A DNA stretch of 25,485 nt from Bacilli bacterium. Lineage in GTDB: Bacteria > Bacillota_I > Bacilli_A > RF39 > UBA660. Positions 6,564 through 12,914 of the stretch are shown piece after piece. The stretch spans positions 1 to 25,485 of the forward strand of contig JAQVNR010000012.1 in NCBI GenBank assembly GCA_028703035.1. The letters run 5' to 3'. Position 1 is the first letter of the stretch; the number at the start of each line of letters is the position of its first letter. The notes beneath the pieces were generated by a model. It did not search any database and was not told the DNA's origin. It worked only from the letters and a program-made list of their open reading frames with translations. The position numbers were made by a program, and so were the translations under genes.

Positions 6564-8039
6564 ATAAAATCCTTTTATATTTTTATCTTCTTCCATTTTT
6601 CTTAAAAATATTTCATCAATTTTTCCATTTGGCGTTAAAGGGAATGTTTTTAATGTCTCAAATTTATTTGGTATATAGTATTCAGGGAGCATAGTTTGAC
6701 AGATAGTATTTATTTCATCAATTAATTGTTTATATCCAATTTTATTTTCATTTTCTAAAATTATATAAGCCTTAGGAAGTTGCCCTTGTGGTGCATTATG
6801 ATCTGTTATACCAACTACTTTACATTGTTTTACGTATTTATGAGTTTCTATAACTTTTGCGATAATATTTGGATATATTTTAAATCCATCTGATCTTATA
6901 ATTACATTTTTTATTCTATCTTCAATCCAAAGAAACCCATCATTATCAATACAAGCAATATCTCCTGTATGAATCCATACTTTGCCATCTGCATGTATCT
7001 GAAGAGACTTATTAGTTTCTGCTTCATTTTCAAAATATCTTAACATCCTAGTTGGAGTACATATACATAATTCTCCCTTTTCATTATAATTTAACTCATT
7101 ATTTTGTGAATCAAAAATTCCCATAGTTCCACCTGGTAAAGGAAATCCAGCGCTACCATACTTTATATTATTGCCAATACATACACTAAAAACGGAATTT
7201 GACTCAGTTAAGGCATATCCTGAAGCAATTTCAGCTGCGTTTCTTTCTTTTAAAAAATCACTGCCTTCTTTATGGAGCTGAGGCTCAATCCCAGCACCGC
7301 CACAAGCAGGAGTTTTAATAAAAGATAAATCTTTTTGTTTTTGTAAAATTTTGCTGTTTTTTAAACCGCCAACAGATGATGGCACGCCAGCAAAATGATT
7401 TGGCTTATATTTCAAAATATTTTTATCAAATGTCTTAGAGTCAAATTTCGGAATCATAACAACTTCCATCCCCATTACAAGGGACATATGTATCATATTA
7501 AATCCATATGCTAGCCACGGAGGCATTATATTTAAAAGAATGTCTTTTGGTTTTAAATCTAGTCCTGAGTATTTATACTGCCAAGCCATAGCATTAAAAC
7601 CATCATGTGATAAAACAGCACCTTTAGGATGTCCAGTAGTTCCGCCAGTATGAACTATTGTTAATGGCATATTTTCCTCATATTCAGGGATATTCACAGT
7701 TGGATGTGCACCTTTATAATTTGAATTAACAAAATCTTCGTAGTTAATATGCATGCCATCATTATATTTTATCATCGATAAAATAGAGCACAGTATACTA
7801 GCAATATTAAGTGATGTAGGCAATCCCTTAATTGCTGAATCTCTTAATGAGTAATTAATAACTTGATTAACTGTTGTCTGATCAAAAATACTGGCAAATT
7901 TATTATTAAATAAGTTTAATGTAACAAACTTATCAGATTTTGCTTCATTTGTGTAATTAATAATTCCTTTAATATGAGTTCTTGGGTCAATCATATTACT
8001 TATTGCTCTTAACTCACTTAAAGCATAAAAAAGGTACAC
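6543..8039 (-). CDS. AMP-dependent acyl-CoA synthetase, N-terminally truncated
   Basis: ANL-superfamily adenylating enzyme, which activates a carboxylic acid as acyl-AMP and transfers it to CoA. The core is clear: A3 P-loop HTGGTTGHPKGAV at 130-142, SGYALTES (A5), HTGDIACIDNDGFLWIEDRIKN (A7/A8 hinge) and the C-terminal A10 lysine in PLTPNGKID. The 498-aa frame opens at GTG 8039 with YLFYALSELRAISNMIDPR, which family members have about 100 residues in. Resemblance continues a few codons upstream of the GTG (TLELV) to an in-frame TGA at 8061-8063, beyond which nothing matches. The N-terminal lobe of the substrate-binding domain is therefore gone. There is no ribosome binding site before the GTG. 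It is most likely a pseudogene or non-functional; a substrate cannot be assigned. Confidence 0.75.
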   Translation of the reverse strand: MYLFYALSELRAISNMIDPRTHIKGIINYTNEAKSDKFVTLNLFNNKFASIFDQTTVNQVINYSLRDSAIKGLPTSLNIASILCSILSMIKYNDGMHINYEDFVNSNYKGAHPTVNIPEYEENMPLTIVHTGGTTGHPKGAVLSHDGFNAMAWQYKYSGLDLKPKDILLNIMPPWLAYGFNMIHMSLVMGMEVVMIPKFDSKTFDKNILKYKPNHFAGVPSSVGGLKNSKILQKQKDLSFIKTPACGGAGIEPQLHKEGSDFLKERNAAEIASGYALTESNSVFSVCIGNNIKYGSAGFPLPGGTMGIFDSQNNELNYNEKGELCICTPTRMLRYFENEAETNKSLQIHADGKVWIHTGDIACIDNDGFLWIEDRIKNVIIRSDGFKIYPNIIAKVIETHKYVKQCKVVGITDHNAPQGQLPKAYIILENENKIGYKQLIDEINTICQTMLPEYYIPNKFETLKTFPLTPNGKIDEIFLRKMEEDKNIKGFYKILARK

Positions 8040-8049
8040 CAGTTCTAGG

Positions 8050-8098
8050 GTAGCGAATGCTCAGGTTGCTCTCCAGCAGAGCCTTATCCTTTCGCTAC
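8050..8098 (-). ncRNA. Structured RNA element upstream of the truncated ligase (candidate leader)
   Basis: On the - strand an 8-bp GC-containing outer stem GTAGCGAA/TTCGCTAC encloses an internal loop in which AGG and CCT can pair, and an inner 5-bp stem GCTCT/AGAGC with a GCTGG loop. The element is markedly more GC-rich than its surroundings. An extended -10 lies 6 nt upstream of the 5' arm, so the transcript would begin at the stem. I compared it with the SAM, TPP, glycine, THF, ZTP, preQ1, fluoride, GEMM and SRP consensus cores as I know them and found no match. It could be an unrecognised leader or small RNA, or an inserted repeat. Confidence 0.45.
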
Positions 8099-8104
8099 TA
8101 ATAT

Positions 8105-8113
8105 ATTTTAGCA
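8105..8113 (-). promoter_or_regulatory. Extended -10 promoter before the structured element
   Basis: TGCTAAAAT on the - strand; the hexamer about 16 bp upstream is TTTAAT. Expected transcription start is near 8098, at the foot of the hairpin. Confidence 0.5.
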
Positions 8114-8142
8114 TAAAAATATATTAATTAAATAGATTCAAT

Positions 8143-8175
8143 AAAAAATAAGCTTAGTTTTGGCTAATAAAACTA
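8143..8175 (-). terminator. Terminator of the single-pass membrane protein gene
   Basis: TAGTTTT/AAAACTA form a 7-bp stem around ATTAGCC, followed after a few bases by TTTTTT on the - strand. Confidence 0.6.
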
Positions 8176-8242
8176 GAAATTTAAATTTATTTTAACTATT
8201 TTCCCCTAAAACTCTTTACACTAACGTCTTAATTACTAGTTA

Positions 8243-9058
8243 TCACCTTAAATAATTAACTTCTTCAGTTTTGTTTTCATAAAGATCAGGAATTTCATCA
8301 AGACCAATATTACTTAAAACTTCATTTAATTCTTTGGCTGGTTCTTTTGTTTCCTCGATTACTATTTTTTCTGATTCAGTTTTTTTAGGTAAACTTGATT
8401 GAAGCATTGCTAGCCGGTGTTTTATATCTTCGGCAGACAATTTATTTTCTTTCGGATTTTCTAAAGGTACTAATTCTTCCTGGGTTTTAGGTTTAAAAGG
8501 ATCAAATTTTGGTATTTCAGCAAGCGGTTCATGACTAAAGATATTTATTTTAGTATCTAATGATTCCTCATCCATATTTTCATTTTCAATAATTTTTTTA
8601 GGAAAATCTAATTCTTTTGCTGGAAATGACTTTAAAACTTTGGGATTTAAAATAAGTTCTTTTGTTTCTGGCAAACTATCCTCTTCTTCAATTGAGTCAA
8701 GCTCAATTGGGGTAATTGGAGTAAACTCTAAATTAATTTTAGGCTTTATCATCGGAGGCGCATTTCTCTGAAGTGTTTCTTCTACAATAACGGGATTTTC
8801 TTTAACACTAATAATAGTCTCTTTTTCTGGCTCTAGTTCTTCCATTTTTAAAGATTCTTCGCTGATGACTGAAGATTCTCCATATTCTGTTAGCACAGAA
8901 GTATCAAGCTTTTTATTAGACTTCCTGGAAATAAATGTTGAAATAATTATTAAAATAACTATAATTAAGGAAATAACTGCTATTGCCATATATATATAAA
9001 TCATTATTTCACTATCACCATTGTATAGATTTGTTAAAACTTCTTTTAACTTATCCAT
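8243..9058 (-). CDS. Single-pass membrane protein with long acidic cytoplasmic tail, unknown function
   Basis: 271-aa protein that I do not recognise. Residues 1-18 are short and polar, 19-43 are a strong hydrophobic segment with no cleavage site, and the following RKSNKK is positive-inside, so an N-out/C-in topology is predicted. The remaining 220 residues are rich in Glu, Lys, Pro, Ser and Thr, with little predicted fold apart from a possible helix around SAEDIKHRLAMLQSSL near 210-225. Such a layout fits a membrane-tethered disordered linker or scaffold. It lies 82 bp downstream of rseP but has its own promoter, and rseP ends in a terminator-like hairpin, so it is not clearly part of that operon. 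Nothing in it points to a catalytic activity. Start: ATG with a weak AAGGTG 11 nt before. Confidence 0.75.
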   Translation of the reverse strand: MDKLKEVLTNLYNGDSEIMIYIYMAIAVISLIIVILIIISTFISRKSNKKLDTSVLTEYGESSVISEESLKMEELEPEKETIISVKENPVIVEETLQRNAPPMIKPKINLEFTPITPIELDSIEEEDSLPETKELILNPKVLKSFPAKELDFPKKIIENENMDEESLDTKINIFSHEPLAEIPKFDPFKPKTQEELVPLENPKENKLSAEDIKHRLAMLQSSLPKKTESEKIVIEETKEPAKELNEVLSNIGLDEIPDLYENKTEEVNYLR

Positions 9059-9089
9059 AATTAATCACACACCTTATATTCTTATCTAT

Positions 9090-9118
9090 ATTCTAACAAA
9101 GAGAAACTATTTTTGCAA
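9090..9118 (-). promoter_or_regulatory. Promoter of the single-pass membrane protein gene
   Basis: On the - strand TTGCAA (9113-9118), exactly 17 bp, TAGAAT (9090-9095), located 30 nt before the start codon. Confidence 0.8.
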
Positions 9119-9120
9119 TA

Positions 9121-9141
9121 GAAAAGGACTAGATAGTCCCT
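9121..9141 (-). terminator. Weak terminator after rseP
   Basis: AGGGACT/AGTCCTT stem with an ATCT loop; the stem runs into TTTTC on the - strand and overlaps the rseP TAG stop. The T-run is short, so some readthrough is likely. Confidence 0.5.
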
Positions 9142-10192
9142 AGAATAATCTCCAGATATCAAGTGCGGTAATATATAACATTAATATCATTAAGAGTATA
9201 AAACCTATTGTATGAAACATTCCTTCTATTTTAACATCAACTTTTTTCTTAGTAATTGCCTCTATTAAAATAAATAATATTCTGCCACCATCAAATGCCG
9301 GAAATGGGATTGCATTAATAAATCCTAAGTTGATACTTAAATAAGCTGTTAAATAGATTATACTTTGCATACCATATTTAGCGGTTTCACCAACAATTGA
9401 GTACATGCCAACTGGTCCAGATAAAGAAGATAAACCGAGTTTACCAGTAAAGAGTGCACCTATAATCATTCCCATGGTTGTAACTATTGAACAAAATTTA
9501 GTAAATGCATATTTTACCGCATTAATAAATCCTGTTTGAACATTGTCTCCTACTCCTAGACCAAAAACTTTTATTTCGTCTCCATCTTTATTTATTTCTT
9601 TCTTAGGAGTAATTTCATATTTTTTAATTGCCCCATCTTTTTTTTCTATTTTAAAATAATAAACATCTTTATCATATTTTAAATTTAAAACTACAGTTAA
9701 TTTATCCCAAGTATTTATTTTATAGCCATTTAATTCAACAACCTTATCTCCTACTTCAATACCTGAATCACTAATCGGATAGCCTGTAGGAGCATAACCA
9801 ATAATTGATGCTTGTTCAGGATTTCCCCAAATTAAACTTTGCAAAAATAGTAAGATAAAAGCAAGCAGAAAATTAAATGAGACTCCTGCGATTAATATTA
9901 AGAATTTTTGTAATTTAGTTTTATTACACATAAACTGATCTGACTTTATTTCCTCATCGTCTTCTGATACTTCACCAGCCATCGCACAAAATCCACCGAT
10001 TGGAAGTAGCCTAAGTGAATAAACAGTCGGATCTTTTTTTTCTGGCTTACGCTTAAAAGAAAAAATTTTAGGACCCATGCCTAAAGCAAATTCATAAACG
10101 TGAACACCTGATTTTTTAGCGAAAATAAAATGACCTAGTTCATGAACAAATATTAAAAGTCCTAAAATTAGGATTAAGATTATTAATGTCAT
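9140..10192 (-). CDS. rseP: Site-2 zinc metalloprotease RseP/RasP
   Basis: 350-aa membrane-embedded protease of the M50 family, which cuts transmembrane substrates such as anti-sigma factors and leftover signal peptides. The first membrane segment carries the zinc motif HELGH (His17, Glu18, His21) and the third metal ligand Asp301 lies in PAFDGGR. A single PDZ domain spans about 125-200 (SGIEVGDKVVELNGYKI). Four membrane segments are visible: near 1-24, 95-120, 225-250 and the last 60 residues. Length is slightly short of the usual 420 for Bacillus RasP, mostly in the PDZ region. AGGAGG precedes the ATG, 9 bp after cdsA. The neighbouring dxr and proS genes of many Bacillota are missing. Confidence 0.95.
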   Translation of the reverse strand: MTLIILILILGLLIFVHELGHFIFAKKSGVHVYEFALGMGPKIFSFKRKPEKKDPTVYSLRLLPIGGFCAMAGEVSEDDEEIKSDQFMCNKTKLQKFLILIAGVSFNFLLAFILLFLQSLIWGNPEQASIIGYAPTGYPISDSGIEVGDKVVELNGYKINTWDKLTVVLNLKYDKDVYYFKIEKKDGAIKKYEITPKKEINKDGDEIKVFGLGVGDNVQTGFINAVKYAFTKFCSIVTTMGMIIGALFTGKLGLSSLSGPVGMYSIVGETAKYGMQSIIYLTAYLSINLGFINAIPFPAFDGGRILFILIEAITKKKVDVKIEGMFHTIGFILLMILMLYITALDIWRLF

Positions 10193-10201
10193 TTTTCCTC
10201 C

Positions 10202-10987
10202 TTACAAATATTTCATTAATACAACAAATATCAACGAAACAAATATTAAACTATCAAGACGATCCATTACTCCCCCATGACCAGGTATAAGATTGGAAAA
10301 ATCTTTGATATTATGCTGACGCTTAATCGCACTAAAAAATAAATCGCCAATCTGACCAATAATAGTCATAATAAATATCGCTAGAATCACAACTAATAAA
10401 TTAGTTTGAATATTAATAAATGTTGTATAATACATAGTTATAATAAATGTTCCCATGAGTGATCCTATTATATAACCTTCCCAGCTTTTTTTAGGGCTAA
10501 GTTTAGTCACTTTGTGGGTTCCAATCATCACTCCACCAATATAAGCAAAAGTATCAGTTATGATTGGTATTAGAATCATAAACATAAAGTAATTTAAACT
10601 ATGTTCTCTAACTAAAATAAAACAATTTAATCCAAGACCAATAAGTAATATAAAACCTAATAATTTAAAAGCATCTTCAGTAGTGTATTTATTCTTAGCT
10701 TGATAAAAAATTATGGGAATTAGCATTCCTAGTAATATAATGCTTAAACAATTATAATTTAAACCAAACATCATCGAACTTGAATCAAAATTACTATAAA
10801 TTATGCCAATTAAGCTTAAAAACGCTAGTAATTTTACAACATTAGGATATTTATAAAGATCATTAATCTCTTTAACAGCCATCATTCCAATTATACCTAT
10901 AACAAGGGCAAAAGGAATTCTGCCAATTATTATGATTGGGATTAATATTGCTAGTAAAATAGCTGCACTTATAACTCTTATTTTCAT
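10202..10987 (-). CDS. cdsA: Phosphatidate cytidylyltransferase CdsA
   Basis: Integral membrane enzyme making CDP-diacylglycerol from CTP and phosphatidic acid, the branch point for phosphatidylglycerol synthesis. The 261 aa carry seven or eight hydrophobic segments and the family signature across 219-246 (S-A-I-K-R ... IKDFSNLIPGHGGVMDRLDS), plus SPKKSWEG (164-171) and the metal-binding Asp145 region ITDTFAYIGG. Its ATG shares one base with the uppS stop (TAATG), so translation is coupled. It is the middle gene of the uppS-cdsA-rseP operon. Confidence 0.95.
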   Translation of the reverse strand: MKIRVISAAILLAILIPIIIIGRIPFALVIGIIGMMAVKEINDLYKYPNVVKLLAFLSLIGIIYSNFDSSSMMFGLNYNCLSIILLGMLIPIIFYQAKNKYTTEDAFKLLGFILLIGLGLNCFILVREHSLNYFMFMILIPIITDTFAYIGGVMIGTHKVTKLSPKKSWEGYIIGSLMGTFIITMYYTTFINIQTNLLVVILAIFIMTIIGQIGDLFFSAIKRQHNIKDFSNLIPGHGGVMDRLDSLIFVSLIFVVLMKYL

Positions 10988-11670
10988 TAGTTACCACCAA
11001 ACCTTCTATTTCTATTATTATATTCAGCAAGCGCCTTATCTACTTCTTTTTCATCAAAATCCGGAAAATAAACTTTAGGAAAGTAAAGTTCTGCATAGCT
11101 AGCTTGCCATAACATAAAATTACTAAGTCTTTGTTCTCCACTAGTTCTAATTACATAATCAAGAGGAGGCAAATTTTGATATAAATATTTGTTTAAGTTC
11201 TCTTCAGTGATTTCTTCATCTAAATCTTTCATTTTAATAATCGCATCAACTATTTCAGTTTTACTTCCATAATTTAAACAAATATTTAATACTCCACCGG
11301 TATTATCTTTAGTCATTTCTACTACTTTACAAATAACTTTCCAAACTTTATTAGAAAGAGGCTTTTGTCTTCCCGAAAAAACCATTTTTATATTTTCTTC
11401 GTGAAGTTCATTAGCTCTATCATTAAAAAACTTGATAATAAGTCCCATTAAATAGCTAACTTCTTCTTCACTTCGATTATAGTTTTCAGTTGAAAAAACA
11501 TAGAGGCTTAAATATTTTATATTTTTTTTAAAAATATACTTAGATATTTTAATTATCTGATTAGCAGCTGCTAGGTGACCTTCAACGTTTTTTTTATTAT
11601 TAAGTTTAGCCCACCTACGATTACCATCCATTATAATTCCTAGGTGTGTCGGTATTTTTACTTCGTTCAT
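10987..11670 (-). CDS. uppS: Isoprenyl transferase, undecaprenyl diphosphate synthase UppS
   Basis: Cytosolic cis-prenyltransferase that extends farnesyl-PP with isopentenyl-PP to the C55 lipid carrier used for peptidoglycan and wall polymers. At 227 aa it is slightly short. Key motifs are GIIMDGNRRWAK with catalytic Asp15, FSTENYNRS (the Trp usual after FSTEN is Tyr here), and RTSGEQRLSNF (175-185), which binds the IPP diphosphate; the C-terminal AELYF and the FGGN end are typical. The ATG follows AGGTGA. Transcription starts from a promoter just upstream. No isoprenoid precursor gene (dxr) is present in the operon. Confidence 0.95.
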   Translation of the reverse strand: MNEVKIPTHLGIIMDGNRRWAKLNNKKNVEGHLAAANQIIKISKYIFKKNIKYLSLYVFSTENYNRSEEEVSYLMGLIIKFFNDRANELHEENIKMVFSGRQKPLSNKVWKVICKVVEMTKDNTGGVLNICLNYGSKTEIVDAIIKMKDLDEEITEENLNKYLYQNLPPLDYVIRTSGEQRLSNFMLWQASYAELYFPKVYFPDFDEKEVDKALAEYNNRNRRFGGN

Positions 11671-11687
11671 AATTTCACCTAATAATA

Positions 11688-11716
11688 AGTATACTAGTTA
11701 AAGATAGAAAAATCAA
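11688..11716 (-). promoter_or_regulatory. Promoter of the uppS-cdsA-rseP operon
   Basis: On the - strand TTGATT (11711-11716), 17-bp spacer, TATACT (11688-11693), 17 nt before the uppS start. It begins 2 bp after the U-tract of the small-RNA candidate. Confidence 0.8.
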
Positions 11717-11718
11717 CC

Positions 11719-11793
11719 AAAAAAATGGACTAAACATAACGAATCATATTTAGTCCAGTAGTCAAGGAAATAACGAATCATTTCCTTGACTAC
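11719..11793 (-). ncRNA. Candidate small RNA: two abutting hairpins with identical octaloops
   Basis: Read on the - strand, the unit starts with a perfect 14-bp stem (11793-11780 with 11771-11758) capped by the loop GATTCGTT. It continues without a spacer into a 9-bp stem, a C-A type mismatch and 2 more pairs (11757-11746 with 11737-11726), capped by the same loop GATTCGTT. It ends in a run of 7 T (11725-11719), so the second hairpin doubles as an intrinsic terminator. The two stems are unrelated in sequence; only the loops (with the AT pairs closing them) are the same. A consensus promoter lies directly upstream. The predicted transcript is about 75 nt with no open reading frame. No known RNA family comes to mind. 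It could act through its loops on mRNA or protein, or be the attenuated leader of uppS. Confidence 0.6.
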
Positions 11794-11797
11794 ATAT

Positions 11798-11826
11798 AAT
11801 CTATCATATAGAAATATGAATGTCAA
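11798..11826 (-). promoter_or_regulatory. Consensus promoter for the twin-hairpin RNA
   Basis: On the - strand a perfect TTGACA (11821-11826), 17-bp spacer and an extended -10 TGATAGATT (box 11798-11803). The expected start is 5-7 nt downstream, at the first bases of the first hairpin. Confidence 0.7.
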
Positions 11827-11949
11827 TCCCTTTTTGTAACTATTTCCATGAATAATTAAGTTAATAGTTATATTAGAATTAATCTCAATGGGTATGTTTA
11901 TCCCAAAACAAGGGATGATAGCTATTAAGATGTAATCAAAGAAAAAAAA

Positions 11950-12079
11950 ATTGATGCTCTTAATCAAGAATTTAGTGATTATTTATCAGAAAATAAAAAA
12001 AACTTTCAATCATGCTGAATGTAGAAATGACATGCTAAAATTAACATTACATTTAGAACAATATAGAAAACTAAAGTGA
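11950..12079 (+). pseudogene. Decayed coding remnant, unidentified
   Basis: Codon-like sequence in two frames. From 11950 the + strand reads IDALNQEFSDYLSENKKNF before a stop at 12016. A second frame from 12002 reads TFNHAECRNDMLKLTLHLEQ and onward to RKLK and a stop at 12077. The two pieces look like one short helical protein split by a frameshift, but I cannot name it. The 150 bp upstream of it hold no recognisable gene apart from the small-RNA unit on the other strand. Confidence 0.35.
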
Positions 12080-12096
12080 GAAAGGAATTTACAGTT

Positions 12097-12859
12097 ATGA
12101 AAAAAATAAAAGAGGGGAATCAGCAAGAATTGATAGAATCAGAAACAAATGCTGAAAAATTGAAATAAAATACATTATATTCTAAGAACTCTTATTTCAC
12201 TTCGAAAAGATGAAAAAGAATTAATAGAAAAAAATGTTTTAGATATAAAAGCATCTTTTTATGATAATAATATTCAAATAATATTTGCATCCAAAGGAGG
12301 TTTATTTACTCATAAGCTATTAAATGATATAGATTTTGATAATATTAAAATTAATCCAAAAATTATTATTGGAATGAGCGATATAACTTCTTTATTAAAT
12401 GCAATTTATGCCAAAACCGGACTAATAACTTTTCACAGTTGCATTTTCAAAGGTTTTCTTAAAAAGAACACACCATGGTTAACAATTAGAAAAGGAAGCG
12501 GAACCGGAATTTTGGTAGGAGGCAATTTAACTAGTTTAAGCTTCATAATTGATACTGCATATTTTCCTAAAGAAAATAATTACGTATTATTTTTAGAAGA
12601 TCCATCTTTTGAGATTAAACCAGATACTGTAAAATAATCTTTATTAAATTTGAAAAAAAATGGGATATTTAATAAAACTAATGGGATATTAATTGGTAAT
12701 TATGACGCATCAGGTACTTTAGGAAAATTAGTGTTAGAAGTAACAAAAGAATTTAATTTTCCTATTATAAAGTGTGACGATTTTGGTCATACATATTCTA
12801 ATTCAACATTTCCTATAGGAGCTACTGTAAAAATTGATGGGGAAAAATCAGTTATCTAA
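12097..12859 (+). pseudogene. S66-family LD-carboxypeptidase (LdcA/MccF-like) pseudogene
   Basis: Remains of a serine LD-carboxypeptidase, a peptidoglycan-recycling or microcin-C-immunity type enzyme. An ATG at 12097 with AAAGGA upstream gives a short N-terminal piece (MKKIKEGN..., then a stop at 12166-12168). The main frame runs from 12164 with a TGA before it. It shows the SLRKDEKELIEKN helix, FASKGGLFTHKLL, the nucleophile motif GMSDITSLLNAI, TFHSC, FLEDPSFEIKPD near the expected catalytic Glu, and, after an in-frame TAA at 12635-12637, GHTYSNSTFPIGATVKID with the catalytic-His position. About 50-70 N-terminal residues are missing and at least one frameshift and one nonsense codon interrupt it. 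The catalytic residues themselves are still readable, which suggests recent inactivation. Confidence 0.85.
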
Positions 12860-12914
12860 TTGGGGCATTATGGAGCGAGAAATTTCCAACTAATCTTCTT
12901 TTTATTTCATCAGG

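Noticed and set aside
8050..8098. SRP (4.5S) RNA resemblance on the + strand (CAGG ... AGCAG)
   Set aside because: The GGAA-capped tip and the asymmetric loop that define SRP domain IV are missing, and the stems pair differently.
11726..11793. CRISPR-like or attC-like repeats
   Set aside because: Only the 8-nt loops and closing AT pairs repeat; stems differ, there are no spacers, and no cas or integrase gene is present.
11713..11967. 84-codon open frame on the - strand
   Set aside because: It covers the twin-hairpin RNA, its promoter and terminator; no ribosome binding site and a low-complexity product.
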